A stretch of 64,000 nucleotides of DNA, taken from the NCBI RefSeq assembly GCF_002102475.1, contig NZ_MSQD01000004.1:124001-188000 (forward strand), in the 5' to 3' direction. This document shows, in pieces, positions 17,764-28,021 of the stretch. Numbering within the stretch: position 1 is the first letter of the stretch; the number at the start of each line of letters is the position of its first letter. The DNA comes from Thermoanaerobacterium sp. PSU-2. Lineage in GTDB: Bacteria > Bacillota > Thermoanaerobacteria > Thermoanaerobacterales > Thermoanaerobacteraceae. The notes beneath the pieces were generated by a model. That model saw only the letters and a program-made list of their open reading frames with translations, did not search any database and was not told where the DNA came from. The position numbers and the translations under genes were made by a program.

Positions 17764-18414
17764 TCATTGTTGCAACTTATCTACATAATCAGCAACAGTT
17801 TTTATCATTAAATAAGCCGATGTCGCTCCAGGATCCTGGTGTCCAATGCTTCTTTCGCCAAGATAACTTGCTCTGCCTTTTTTTGCAGCAATGTCTTTAG
17901 TCATTAGAACACCATTGTATGCATCATTTGCCGCCGCTTCTATAGCTTCTTTTAAACCGCGTCCTTCACTTAATGCTCTCTTTAACTCATTCAAGGCAGG
18001 TTCCATCGCGTCGATCATAGTCTTGTCTCCAGCTTGCGCTTTTCCTCTTTCTTTTATTCCAGAAAGGCCAGCCTCAAACATCGCGATAATATCATTTTCA
18101 TCTAATGTGTTTTTACCTGATACTACATTGCCCATTCTCATAAAGAATGTTCCATAAAGCGGTCCAGATGCTCCACCTACAGTAGAAACTAAGACCATGC
18201 CAACATTTTTAAGTATTGCGCCTATGTCTTTGTCTGAAAATTGTGGCATCTTATCTCGCACCGCTTTAAACCCTCTATCAAGGTTTATGCCGTGATCAGC
18301 ATCTCCTATTGCAGCATCCAATTCCGTAAGGTATTGTCTATTGTCCTCTACTATCTTTACTATGTCATCTAAAATGTTTACTACATCACTTTTTGTCAAC
18401 AACAATATCATCAT
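17764..18414 (-). CDS. dhaL: Dihydroxyacetone kinase ADP-binding subunit DhaL
   Basis: DhaL (up to 216 aa) carries ADP as a bound coenzyme that is rephosphorylated by DhaM, then phosphorylates dihydroxyacetone held by DhaK. The magnesium-binding aspartates are in AAIGDADHGINLDRG, and glycine-rich nucleotide contacts in VSTVGGASGPLYGTFF. The first codons read ATG ATG ATA TTG TTG TTG after AAAGG, so the exact start may be one of the first six codons. It is 17 bp after dhaK, and dhaM follows 17 bp later. Confidence 0.92.
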   Translation of the reverse strand: MMILLLTKSDVVNILDDIVKIVEDNRQYLTELDAAIGDADHGINLDRGFKAVRDKMPQFSDKDIGAILKNVGMVLVSTVGGASGPLYGTFFMRMGNVVSGKNTLDENDIIAMFEAGLSGIKERGKAQAGDKTMIDAMEPALNELKRALSEGRGLKEAIEAAANDAYNGVLMTKDIAAKKGRASYLGERSIGHQDPGATSAYLMIKTVADYVDKLQQ

Positions 18415-18431
18415 CCCTTTCAGCTTATATC

Positions 18432-19430
18432 CTATAATTGCTTAAATGCAGGTGTATCGGCTGATGCATCTAAAAGCCCTTTAAGCTCATCATCAAGTTT
18501 TAAAAGTGTTATTGAAAATCCGCTCATCTCAAGGGATGTCATGTATTCACCCACGAAAGTCTTATAAATGTTGATATTTTTTCCCATAAGGTATTCATTC
18601 ACTTCTTTGTTTGCTATGAAAAGCTCTGAAAGAGGTGTAGCACCAAGGCCATTTACCATCAATGCCACTTCATCACCGTCGTTAAACGGCAAATCAGAAA
18701 CAATTTTGTCCATAAGTTCTGCAACTATCTCTTTCGCATTCTTTATATTCTCCCTATGTGTACCAGGTTCACCGTGTATTCCAATTCCTATCTCAATTTC
18801 ATCTTCATCAAGCGTAAAGCTTGGCTTTCCTGCTGCAGGCACAATGCATGGTGTAAATGCCATTCCCATAGACCTTAAATTCTTTATGACCTTTTCCGCA
18901 ACTTCTTTGACTTCTTCAAGCTCAGCCCCTTCTTCAGCTTTAGCTCCCGCTATTTTATGAACGAAAACAGTGCCAGCAATACCTCTCCTTCCCTGCGTAT
19001 ATGTGCTGTTTTCAACAGCCACATCATCATTTACAATCACTTCTGAAACCTTTATGCCATCCATCTCAGCCATCTCTTTTGCCATCTCAAAATTCATTAC
19101 ATCGCCTGTATAGTTTTTGATTATGAGCAAAACACCTTTTCCTCCATCTACAGCTTTTATAGCTTCATAGATTTGATCAGGCGTTGGCGACGTAAAAACA
19201 GCACCTAAACAAGCTGCATCCAACATACCTTTCCCCACATACCCTGCATGTGCAGGCTCATGTCCACTGCCACCACCGCTTACAAGCCCGACTTTCCCTT
19301 CAACAGGAGATGACTTCCTTACTACTACATCTACATTATCAAGCTTTCTCAAGTATGTTGGATATGCGTAAAGAAGTCCTGACGCCATTTCCTTTACAAC
19401 TTCTTCAGGATTGTTAATGAGCTTTTTCAT
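18432..19430 (-). CDS. dhaK: Dihydroxyacetone kinase substrate-binding subunit DhaK
   Basis: DhaK (332 aa) binds dihydroxyacetone covalently through a histidine, here H219 in IGIHGEPG. The conserved LVSGGGSGHEPAHAGYVG (49-66) and NYTGDVMNF (106-114) blocks are present, and the length is that of the family. The ATG follows GGGGGGTT. It is the first gene of dhaKLM and lies about 30 bases downstream of the predicted sigma-54 start site. This PTS-dependent enzyme makes dihydroxyacetone phosphate and links it to glycolysis. Confidence 0.95.
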   Translation of the reverse strand: MKKLINNPEEVVKEMASGLLYAYPTYLRKLDNVDVVVRKSSPVEGKVGLVSGGGSGHEPAHAGYVGKGMLDAACLGAVFTSPTPDQIYEAIKAVDGGKGVLLIIKNYTGDVMNFEMAKEMAEMDGIKVSEVIVNDDVAVENSTYTQGRRGIAGTVFVHKIAGAKAEEGAELEEVKEVAEKVIKNLRSMGMAFTPCIVPAAGKPSFTLDEDEIEIGIGIHGEPGTHRENIKNAKEIVAELMDKIVSDLPFNDGDEVALMVNGLGATPLSELFIANKEVNEYLMGKNINIYKTFVGEYMTSLEMSGFSITLLKLDDELKGLLDASADTPAFKQL

Positions 19431-19470
19431 GATATTAACCCCCCATATTTTTTTATTTTTTTATATCTAT

Positions 19471-19487
19471 TGCAAATTCTATGCCAA
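19471..19487 (-). promoter_or_regulatory. Sigma-54 promoter of dhaKLM
   Basis: On the minus strand TTGGCAT-AGAAT-TTGCA matches the -24/-12 consensus (TGGCAC-N5-TTGCW), with GG and GC at the required spacing. It lies 41 bases before dhaK and just after the terminator of the upstream operon, whose last gene is a sigma-54 activator. The glpP promoter at 27482-27498 differs by only one base over the 16 bases TGGCAT to TTGCA. Confidence 0.85.
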
Positions 19488-19488
19488 T

Positions 19489-19528
19489 AAAAAAGGTCAT
19501 ATGCAGATGAAAATATCAGCATATGACC
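19489..19528 (-). terminator. Terminator of the glycerol-3-phosphate dehydrogenase/activator operon
   Basis: Perfect 10-bp arms GGTCATATGC and GCATATGACC (19519-19528 and 19495-19504, loop of 14) are followed on the minus strand by TTTTTT. The arms lie about 35-70 bases upstream of the predicted dhaK start site, so the repeat could also serve as an activator site. Confidence 0.75.
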
Positions 19529-19592
19529 ACTTAACTGAAAAGATTTTTTGTTTTTCTTGGTAAAAAGTATCAATCATAAATACATTTTGATA

Positions 19593-21233
19593 TTAATTTT
19601 CAACCAAATGAAATTTCCTTGCCTTTGCAGCTACAGTTTTATGTGTCAATCCTAAAGCTTTTCCAGCTTTGTTAAAACTTTTATACCTGGATAATGCGGC
19701 TTTGATTATTTTATACTCATAATTTTCCATCTTTTCAATATCGTAATTGTCGCCTAAATATATTACCTCATCGTCTTTGCTGTCTTTCACATTTTTTATA
19801 TACGATGGAAGATCGTCGAAGTCAATGTACTCTTTATCGCTTAATGTAATACATCTTTCAATGAGATTTTCCAGCTCTCTTATATTTCCCGGCCAATCGT
19901 ACTTTATCAAGGCTTTTATGGCTGTATTTGTAATAAACTGAACATTTCTTCCAAGTTTTTTGTTCATCTTTCTTATAAAATGCTCTACCAAAACGGGAAT
20001 GTCTTCTTTTCTATCCCTTAAGGCTGGCAAAAATACAGGTATAACATTTAACCGGTAATAGAGGTCTTCCCTAAATGTGCCATTTTTCATGGCTTCTTCA
20101 AGATTTTTGTTTGTTGCCGCAATTATCCTTACGTCTACTTTTATAGTCCTTATCCCGCCAACTCGTTCAAACTCTTTATCTTGAAGAACCCTTAAAAGTT
20201 TTGCTTGAATTTCAATTGGAATATCTCCTATTTCATCCAGGAAGATCGTCCCTCCGTCAGCAAGTTCAAACTTCCCTATTTTCTGCATTATTGCGCCAGT
20301 AAACGCTCCTTTTTCGTGACCAAAAAGCTCACTTTCTAAAAGTGTGCTTGGTATAGCAGCGCAATTTACCCTTATAAAAGGTTTATCGTGTCTTTTGCTT
20401 GAATAATGTATCGCATTAGCAACTAATTCTTTTCCTGTCCCGCTTTCACCACGTATTATGACGTTAGAATCCGTTTCTGCCGCTTTAGATGCCACCGTCA
20501 ATGCATCTTTCAATTTTCCACTGTTACCTACTATTATGTCAAAGGCTTTATCAAGTTTTCTGCTTCTTTTAAGTTCTCCTTCAAGGTACTCGATTTGCGG
20601 AAAATCTTGAAATACCACCAATGATCCAGTAATGTTGCCTCCAGCATAAATAGGAGTCATGTTTAAAAAAAGCGTTTTTTCACCTATGACGTATTTTTTG
20701 TTTAAAAACTCACTTCCATATTTTAAGACTTGACTTACATCTATATCTGTCATAACCTCACTTATATTTTTGCCAATTGCTTTATCAAGGCTAAAGCCTG
20801 TTATTTTTTCAGACGCCTTATTAAATATAGTTATGATTCCATTATCGTCCGTAGCAATTATGCCAACTGCAATGGAGTTAAATATTTCTTCGTACGCAAT
20901 AGACGTATTCTTTAAAAGCTCATATGTTCCACTCTCGTCATTTACCTTTTTTAAATCCACTAAAAAAATCTTTTTAATCTCTTCCATTGAAGAAATGCAG
21001 TTATCTCCTTCTACGATTATATCGATATCATCGCCTTCTGATGCAAAAAAAGTTATCATGGAAAGCATGCTATTGGCAGGCACAAGCCTTGCGCTTTCAG
21101 CTTTTTTAAGCATAACTTTGACATTGTCCTTTTTGCATACGTCATTTACTCTCCTGACTATCATTGCAGATATTTGCGAGTGTATATTAATTGGAGACTT
21201 TATTCTCTCACAAATTTTCTCCATACTTTGCAT
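19593..21233 (-). CDS. Sigma-54-dependent activator with HPr-like, PAS, AAA+ and Fis-type HTH domains
   Basis: The protein (546 aa) has four domains. Residues 1-100 resemble HPr, with [12 protein letters not shown] where HPr has the HARPA helix (H18 in place of the phospho-His) and a C-terminal [10 protein letters not shown] helix. A PAS domain spans 110-215. The AAA+ domain has Walker A GESGTGKE (262-269), the sigma-54 contact loop GAFTGA (309-314) and Walker B TIFLDEIG (329-336). The end is a Fis-type helix-turn-helix ([18 protein letters not shown]). The start at 21233 follows GAGGAAGG; ATGs at 21257 and 21224 are possible. It closes the glpA-like operon and lies beside the sigma-54 promoter of dhaK. 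It probably activates dhaKLM and glpPFK. Confidence 0.9.
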   Translation of the reverse strand: MQSMEKICERIKSPINIHSQISAMIVRRVNDVCKKDNVKVMLKKAESARLVPANSMLSMITFFASEGDDIDIIVEGDNCISSMEEIKKIFLVDLKKVNDESGTYELLKNTSIAYEEIFNSIAVGIIATDDNGIITIFNKASEKITGFSLDKAIGKNISEVMTDIDVSQVLKYGSEFLNKKYVIGEKTLFLNMTPIYAGGNITGSLVVFQDFPQIEYLEGELKRSRKLDKAFDIIVGNSGKLKDALTVASKAAETDSNVIIRGESGTGKELVANAIHYSSKRHDKPFIRVNCAAIPSTLLESELFGHEKGAFTGAIMQKIGKFELADGGTIFLDEIGDIPIEIQAKLLRVLQDKEFERVGGIRTIKVDVRIIAATNKNLEEAMKNGTFREDLYYRLNVIPVFLPALRDRKEDIPVLVEHFIRKMNKKLGRNVQFITNTAIKALIKYDWPGNIRELENLIERCITLSDKEYIDFDDLPSYIKNVKDSKDDEVIYLGDNYDIEKMENYEYKIIKAALSRYKSFNKAGKALGLTHKTVAAKARKFHLVEN

Positions 21234-21277
21234 TCCTTCCTCATTAAAATGTGTCATAATTGATAAACCAAAAACAA

Positions 21278-21643
21278 TTATTTGCTGTAAAGATTTCTCG
21301 TTGCAATAACATCTACACCAGTATTTAAGATGTTTTTGACAACGACATCTCCTACATTAATCGGTGGCTTTAAAGTTATTTTAGATAGCTCCAATACGGC
21401 TTTGCCGATAAGCTCTTTTGGAATTGGCTCTTTAGTCCTGACAGAAACTACTGGAAGATGACCCATTTCAGCCTTTACTATTGTAGTCAGAGTCCTTTTG
21501 GGGGCAACTATCTCATCTTCAGCATACTTTAATCCCCTTTTGCACTCATATCCTGTGATATTTACAATTTCCTTTCCTTCTATTTCCACAACCAAGCGAC
21601 AACCATTGGGACAGACAATACATGTTAACTCCTTTTTTATCAT
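21278..21643 (-). CDS. DUF1667 cysteine protein, third component of the G3P dehydrogenase
   Basis: The protein (121 aa) has a [10 protein letters not shown] motif near residue 8 and a further cysteine in YECKRG, the pattern of DUF1667. These small proteins occur next to FAD/NAD dehydrogenases in anaerobic clostridia and probably hold an iron-sulfur or other metal site. It starts one base after the preceding FAD protein gene. By position it takes the place of GlpC in the E. coli GlpABC complex, but it is not homologous to GlpC. Its electron-transfer role is inferred. Confidence 0.85.
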   Translation of the reverse strand: MIKKELTCIVCPNGCRLVVEIEGKEIVNITGYECKRGLKYAEDEIVAPKRTLTTIVKAEMGHLPVVSVRTKEPIPKELIGKAVLELSKITLKPPINVGDVVVKNILNTGVDVIATRNLYSK

Positions 21644-21644
21644 T

Positions 21645-22916
21645 TTACACCACCTCTACTTCGAATGTGATTTCATCTGCTGGAGATAGATCATCTCTTA
21701 AAAATTTCTCTTTTGGCACATCTATTAATATCATCTCTCCTGGTGTTAGCCTCTGCATTTTTTTCCTGACTATATCTCTGCCACCTGATTTCACAGCGAT
21801 ATAAGCGTTTTTATACACATCAGTAGGCCTCATGTGAAATTTAACTTTTGCATCTATATTCTCATAATTTACTATTTGCGGCACCACATATCTAATGCCT
21901 GAACCAGCTTTCGCGACGATATATCGGCCTTCTTTTATTAACATATTATTAATGTACTTTACTGCAGAATCAGCCGCCAGCCTTGCTTCTTTTGTTACGT
22001 TGTCCACAAGATCGTGCACTTGCAACACATTGCCACAGGCAAATATCCCTTCCACATTCGTCTCCATGCTTTCATTTACAAGCGGTCCCCCAGTAACGGG
22101 ATCTAATATTATGCCTGCGCTTTTTGACAGTTCATTCTCAGGAATCAAACCCACAGACAATATTAAAGTATCACAACTTAAGTATTTAGCCGTGTTTAAT
22201 ATTGGCCTCTTGTTTTTATCTACCTGTGCTATCGTCACGCCTTCAACTCTTTCTTTGCCGCGTATTTCTATCACAGTATGACTTAAAAGAAGCGGTATGC
22301 CAAAATCATCTAAACACTGAACAATGTTTCTGGTAAGTCCACTGGAATAAGGCATAAGTTCAACAACGGCTTTTACTGTAGCACCTTCAAGTGTAAACCT
22401 TCTGGCCATTATAAGTCCGATATCGCCAGAACCCAATATTACAATCTCTTTGCCAGGCATGTATCCTTCCATATTTACATACCTTTGTGCCGTCCCAGCC
22501 GTAAATATCCCTGCAGGTCTTGTGCCAGGTATGCTGATTGCCCCTCTTGGCCTTTCTCTACAGCCCATCGCAAGTATTATCGCCTTAGCTTTAATCTCCA
22601 TGACGCCATTTTCTTGATTTACTGCTTTAACTACTTTATCGCTTGATATGTTTAATACCATCGTATTAAGCATAATCTTTATTCCATATTTATTTACCTT
22701 TTCTATAAATCTTTCTGCGTATTCCGGACCAGATAATTCTTCTTTGAATTCGATAAGTCCAAATCCATTGTGTATACACTGCTGAAGTATTCCTCCTGGA
22801 TAGCTGTCTCTTTCGATTATCAAAATGTCTCTTACACCTTTTTCATACGCTTCAACTGCTGCTCCAAGTCCTGCAGGACCTGCACCAATTATTACTATAT
22901 CGTATTCCATCATCAT
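21645..22916 (-). CDS. FAD/NAD(P)-dependent oxidoreductase, glycerol-3-phosphate dehydrogenase partner
   Basis: The protein (423 aa) has two dinucleotide-binding motifs: VIIGAGPAGLGAAVEA near the N-terminus for FAD and IVILGSGDIGLIMARR near residue 150 for NAD(P). SYPGGILQQCIHNGFG is the conserved block of this clostridial family. There is no CxxC redox pair of the thioredoxin reductase type. It begins one base after the stop of the glpA-like gene. It probably moves electrons from the G3P dehydrogenase to NAD or another carrier. Confidence 0.88.
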   Translation of the reverse strand: MMMEYDIVIIGAGPAGLGAAVEAYEKGVRDILIIERDSYPGGILQQCIHNGFGLIEFKEELSGPEYAERFIEKVNKYGIKIMLNTMVLNISSDKVVKAVNQENGVMEIKAKAIILAMGCRERPRGAISIPGTRPAGIFTAGTAQRYVNMEGYMPGKEIVILGSGDIGLIMARRFTLEGATVKAVVELMPYSSGLTRNIVQCLDDFGIPLLLSHTVIEIRGKERVEGVTIAQVDKNKRPILNTAKYLSCDTLILSVGLIPENELSKSAGIILDPVTGGPLVNESMETNVEGIFACGNVLQVHDLVDNVTKEARLAADSAVKYINNMLIKEGRYIVAKAGSGIRYVVPQIVNYENIDAKVKFHMRPTDVYKNAYIAVKSGGRDIVRKKMQRLTPGEMILIDVPKEKFLRDDLSPADEITFEVEVV

Positions 22917-24398
22917 CTACACCTCGCTTTTTAATAGTTCTTTGTACAAATTTGCGACGTATTCTTTCGCTTTGGCTGTTAAAATATTTGAATTGCCGCC
23001 AAACTTTGTAACTCTAAGGGGATCTACATTAAGCTCTCTTGACAGAATCTCTAACACTCTGGGACTGCAAAATCCACCTTGACATCTGCCCATGCCAGCT
23101 CTAACACGCCTCTTTACGCCGTCAATGCTTTTTGCTCCAACAGGTCTTCTTATGACATCAATTATCTCACCTTCAGTAACTGTTTCACATCTGCAAATGA
23201 TCTTTCCATAAGCAGGCTCTCTCTTTATCAGTTCATTTCTTTCCTCATCTGTCAATTCATTAAAGCGGATGACAGGCTTTCTCTTGGGATTAAAATTATC
23301 TTTTTCAGCCATTTTAAGTCCTGCATCTTTAAGAATTTCTCTTACCATCTCCGCAATTGCTGGTGATGATGTGAAACCAGGTGATTCAATGCCTGCTACA
23401 TTTATAAACCCTTTAACATCTGATTCGCCTATAATAAAATCTTCCCCATCCACATCTGGCACAGCTCTTACGCCAGTAAATTGTGTTATCGTCTTCCTTT
23501 CGTTAAATTTTTCAACGCTTTTTTTGGCACCTTTTATGGCCTTCTCCAATCCTTTGTAAGTAGTCTTTCGAAATTCCTTATTGATTATATCCTCAGATGT
23601 AGGCCCTATAAGCAAATTTCCATCAACAGTTGGCGACACCAGTATTCCTTTCCCCATCTTTGTAGGAACCTGAAATATAACTGTATTTGCCAAATAACCT
23701 TCTTCTTTATCTAAAATCAAATATTCGCCTTTTCTTGGATGAATCGAGAAATGTTTATCGCTTACCATGTTGTTTATCACATCTGCATAAAGCCCCGCCG
23801 CATTTACTACGTATTTGCTAAAATACTCACTGTCTTGCGTTTTTACCCTAAAAACATCGTCTTCTCTATCTATAGATACGACTTCTTGATTAAATACAAA
23901 TTCGACGCCGTTCTGTGCAGCGTTTTCAGCCAAAGCTATTACAAAACCGTAAGGACATATAATGCCTGCTGTCTTTGCATATAAAGCAGCAACAATTGTG
24001 TCGTTTATGTTTGGTTCAATTTCCTTAACCATATCTGAAGATATAATAGACATATTCTTGACGCCATTCTTTAGCCCTCTATCATACAATTTATAAAGGC
24101 TATCTACTTCATCTTGTGAAAATGCGGCAACAAGTGAACCAACTCTTTTCATTGGAACATCCAAATCTTTGCAAAGCTCATCAAACATTTCGTTTCCTCT
24201 TACATTTAGCTTGGCTTTCAATGTGCCAGGCACTGGGTCGTATCCAGCATGAAGTATGGCACTATTGGCTTTTGATGCACCACCTGACGCAACATCATCT
24301 TCTTTTTCTATAAGCAGAACTTTAATGTCGTATTTAGATAATTCTCTGGCAATTGATGAACCTACTACACCGCCGCCAATTATTATGACATCGTACAT
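22917..24398 (-). CDS. glpA: Glycerol-3-phosphate dehydrogenase, anaerobic GlpA-like with BFD-type [2Fe-2S] domain
   Basis: The protein (493 aa) is a DAO-fold flavoprotein: VIIIGGGVVGSSIARELS at residues 4-21, the substrate region GASKANSAILHAGYD, and TQFTGVRAVPD further on. The C-terminal ~100 residues contain CRCETVTEGEI and GRCQGGFC, a bacterioferritin-associated-ferredoxin-type [2Fe-2S] site as in GlpA. It oxidises glycerol 3-phosphate to dihydroxyacetone phosphate. The ATG at 24398 follows AAAGGGATGG. An upstream in-frame ATG would put the start inside a terminator hairpin, so I rejected it. It leads a four-gene operon ending with the sigma-54 activator. Whether it is best called glpA or glpO is open. 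Confidence 0.9.
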   Translation of the reverse strand: MYDVIIIGGGVVGSSIARELSKYDIKVLLIEKEDDVASGGASKANSAILHAGYDPVPGTLKAKLNVRGNEMFDELCKDLDVPMKRVGSLVAAFSQDEVDSLYKLYDRGLKNGVKNMSIISSDMVKEIEPNINDTIVAALYAKTAGIICPYGFVIALAENAAQNGVEFVFNQEVVSIDREDDVFRVKTQDSEYFSKYVVNAAGLYADVINNMVSDKHFSIHPRKGEYLILDKEEGYLANTVIFQVPTKMGKGILVSPTVDGNLLIGPTSEDIINKEFRKTTYKGLEKAIKGAKKSVEKFNERKTITQFTGVRAVPDVDGEDFIIGESDVKGFINVAGIESPGFTSSPAIAEMVREILKDAGLKMAEKDNFNPKRKPVIRFNELTDEERNELIKREPAYGKIICRCETVTEGEIIDVIRRPVGAKSIDGVKRRVRAGMGRCQGGFCSPRVLEILSRELNVDPLRVTKFGGNSNILTAKAKEYVANLYKELLKSEV

Positions 24399-24431
24399 TT
24401 TACCATCCCTTTCAGCTACCAAAATTAATCT

Positions 24432-24481
24432 TAAAAAAAGACAAAGCCATATATAGCCGGCTCTCCGGTTATATATGGCTC
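24432..24481 (-). terminator. Strong terminator between glpK and glpA-like gene; possible GlpP-controlled leader
   Basis: A 16-bp stem with one G-U pair (24446-24461 with 24466-24481, CTCT-type loop) is followed on the minus strand by TTTGTCTTTTTTT. It lies 62 bases after glpK, and its T-run ends about 20 bases before the ribosome binding site of the glpA-like gene. No promoter is visible after it, so transcription of that operon must read through it or start before it. That is the layout of a B. subtilis glpD leader controlled by the antiterminator GlpP, which is encoded upstream at 26886-27455. Confidence 0.75.
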
Positions 24482-24543
24482 TCCTATTCTCCGCCATCCT
24501 AATATTCAATTGTATCTTTTGTTTATCAATTTAATTATACCAC

Positions 24544-26046
<1,503 letters not shown>

Positions 26047-26076
26047 CTATATTCTATATTTCATCCTTTATAAATT

Positions 26077-26811
26077 TTACAACATATTTATGAATGCCTG
26101 ATATATCAAAGCTCCTAAAATACCTCCTACTATAGGTCCAAATAACGGAACAATAAGACCATATCCCCAATCAGAATCTCTCTTGCCTGGTATCGGCAAT
26201 ACAGCATGTGCAAGCCTTGGTCCTAAATCTCTCGCTGGGTTTATAGCATAACCTGTTGGACCACCAAGTGTAAGACCAATAACCCAAATTAAAATACCTA
26301 CTAAGAATGCACCTAATGCCCCAACTTGATTGTGCTCATTTGTTATACCCAGTATTCCAACTAATAGCATTGCAGTTCCAATGACCTCTGTCAAGAAATT
26401 GTAAAACAGATTTCTGATGGCTGGAATTGTGCAAAAAACACCAAGTTTTGAATTCTTGTCTTCTGTAGCATGGAAGTGATCTCTATATGCCACATATACA
26501 AGCAAAGCTCCTACAAATGCTCCTAAAAATTGAGCTACAATATATCCCGGAACTTGCGACCAAGGGAATTTACCTAAAACCGCCAATGATATTGTCACTG
26601 CTGGATTAAAATGAGCTCCACCTATCCATCCCGTAATATACACAGGTACAGCAACTGCAAAAGCCCATCCTGCTGTTATGACTATCCAGCCACTATTTTG
26701 ACCTTTTGTCTTATTTAGTACAACGTTTGCAACAACGCCGTCACCAAGGAGAATGAGTATCATGGTACCAAAAAACTCGGACAAAATCTTGCCAAACAAT
26801 GATATTTCCAT
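26077..26811 (-). CDS. glpF: Glycerol uptake facilitator (aquaglyceroporin)
   Basis: GlpF (244 aa) is a six-span MIP channel. Both NPA boxes are present: HFNPAV with NPA at 69-71 and YAINPARDLGPR near residue 185. The Asp after the second box (ARD) marks glycerol-selective members. The ATG follows GGAGGGG. It lies 74 bp downstream of glpP and upstream of glpK, giving glpP-F-K from one sigma-54 promoter. Confidence 0.95.
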   Translation of the reverse strand: MEISLFGKILSEFFGTMILILLGDGVVANVVLNKTKGQNSGWIVITAGWAFAVAVPVYITGWIGGAHFNPAVTISLAVLGKFPWSQVPGYIVAQFLGAFVGALLVYVAYRDHFHATEDKNSKLGVFCTIPAIRNLFYNFLTEVIGTAMLLVGILGITNEHNQVGALGAFLVGILIWVIGLTLGGPTGYAINPARDLGPRLAHAVLPIPGKRDSDWGYGLIVPLFGPIVGGILGALIYQAFINML

Positions 26812-26885
26812 AAAAACCCCTCCGTTTAAATTTTTAAATTTTTTCTAAAATCTGAAGCTACACTCTCAATACCACCACCTCCTTG

Positions 26886-27455
26886 TCAGTCGATAAACCA
26901 AAGACTTTTTTCGCTTGTAGAAACTGCTACTGCACCAGAAGAAAGAGCATTTATCACATCTTCTTTTGTTTTAACTAAACCGCCTGCAATGATAGGTTGA
27001 TACACTTCCGTAGTAAGCTTTTTCGTCACATCATGTGCAACACCTGGCATCACTTCTATTGCAGTTGGTTCAATCTGCTTAATTGAATTTAAACCTGTTT
27101 TTAGCGCTTGCGTATCCAGTAGAAAAATGCGCTCAATACAAGGAATATTCAACTCCTTAGCATATGTAAGTATATTAGTACGCGTAGAAATTATGCCATC
27201 TGGTTTTACTACTTCCTTAAGATACTCCACCGCCTTATAATCTTTACCAAGCCCTTCTACTAAATCAAAATGAATGAATGCTGTTTTCTCATGTGATTTA
27301 ATGTCATCAATTGCATCTTTCAATATCAATATATTACTTGTCAACAAAAATATTACTTCACAGTTAGATGAGTAAACATCTTTTAAATCCTCTAAGTTTC
27401 TTATGGCTGCGATAATGGGAAAATTTTTGATCCTTTCGATAATAAAATTCTCCAC
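26886..27455 (-). CDS. glpP: Glycerol-3-phosphate-responsive antiterminator
   Basis: GlpP (189 aa) has the TIM-barrel-like GlpP fold: FPIIAAIRNLEDLK near the N-terminus, AFIHFDLVEGLGKD, GIISTRTNILTYAKEL, IEVMPGV and QPIIAGGLVKTKEDV. With glycerol 3-phosphate bound it prevents termination in glp leaders and stabilises glpD mRNA in B. subtilis. The GTG at 27455 follows AGGAGG at 7 nt; the upstream in-frame ATG codons would lie before or inside the sigma-54 promoter. It leads the glpPFK operon. A candidate target is the terminator before the glpA-like gene. Confidence 0.92.
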   Translation of the reverse strand: MENFIIERIKNFPIIAAIRNLEDLKDVYSSNCEVIFLLTSNILILKDAIDDIKSHEKTAFIHFDLVEGLGKDYKAVEYLKEVVKPDGIISTRTNILTYAKELNIPCIERIFLLDTQALKTGLNSIKQIEPTAIEVMPGVAHDVTKKLTTEVYQPIIAGGLVKTKEDVINALSSGAVAVSTSEKSLWFID

Positions 27456-27481
27456 TTCAATTCCTCCTATCATTTTATAAA

Positions 27482-27498
27482 TGCAAATTGTATGCCAA
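27482..27498 (-). promoter_or_regulatory. Sigma-54 promoter of glpPFK
   Basis: The minus strand reads TTGGCAT-ACAAT-TTGCA, a -24/-12 promoter with exactly the same spacing as the dhaK promoter. The predicted start near 27472 leaves a short leader containing the AGGAGG of glpP. Confidence 0.83.
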
Positions 27499-27537
27499 CA
27501 CATCTTCATTTATTTTAGCATATACGGAATTAATAAG

Positions 27538-27621
27538 TTGATATATATTATCAATTTTATGCTTTTACATGGTATTTAATATCAATATCAATTTGACAGT
27601 TTTAATTTGTTAAGCTATAAT
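27538..27621 (+). promoter_or_regulatory. Sigma-A promoter and candidate operators of the ars operon
   Basis: TTGACA (27593-27598), a 17-bp spacer and TATAAT (27616-27621) form a consensus promoter 38 bases before arsR. A TTGATA-N5-TATCAA palindrome lies at 27538-27554. An ATCAATATCAA direct repeat running into the -35 box gives TCAA-T-TTGA. Either may bind ArsR. Confidence 0.8.
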
Positions 27622-27659
27622 ATGAGTATAATCAAATATAATCATAAGGAGGGTAGCTA

Positions 27660-28019
27660 TTGAATATTGTTGGCGTCTTTAAGGCATTATGTGATGAAAA
27701 CAGATTGAGAATATTTAACCTCTTATCACAAGACACATTATGTGTATGTGATATAGAAGCCATTTTAAACATGACTCAATCAAATGTTTCCCGCCATCTA
27801 AATAAGCTAAAAAGCGAAGGAATCATAGCATATGAAAAAAAAGCCCAGTGGGCTTATTACAAAATTGATGATAATTTTATAAAAGAAAATAAATTATTGT
27901 ACGATTACCTTATTAGCACATTAAGAAATCATCCAAAATTTGTAGAAGACAATGAAAATTACAAAAAACATAAGGAAAGCAATATATCTTGCGAACAATT
28001 TACAAAGAAAGGAAATTGA
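27660..28019 (+). CDS. arsR: ArsR-family repressor of the arsenic operon
   Basis: The protein (119 aa) is a winged-helix ArsR/SmtB repressor. The As(III)-binding pair is in LCVCD near residue 25, and the recognition helix region is MTQSNVSRHLNKLKSEGII. The start is TTG after AAGGAGG. It has a consensus sigma-A promoter and candidate operators directly upstream and is followed 2 bp later by acr3, so it represses its own operon until arsenite binds. Confidence 0.92.
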   Translation: MNIVGVFKALCDENRLRIFNLLSQDTLCVCDIEAILNMTQSNVSRHLNKLKSEGIIAYEKKAQWAYYKIDDNFIKENKLLYDYLISTLRNHPKFVEDNENYKKHKESNISCEQFTKKGN

Positions 28020-28021
28020 CA

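Noticed and set aside
24399-24509. N-terminal extension of the glpA-like gene to an upstream ATG at 24509
   Set aside because: The extension runs through the strong terminator hairpin, and the ATG at 24398 has a good AAAGGGATGG site and begins exactly at the flavoprotein motif.
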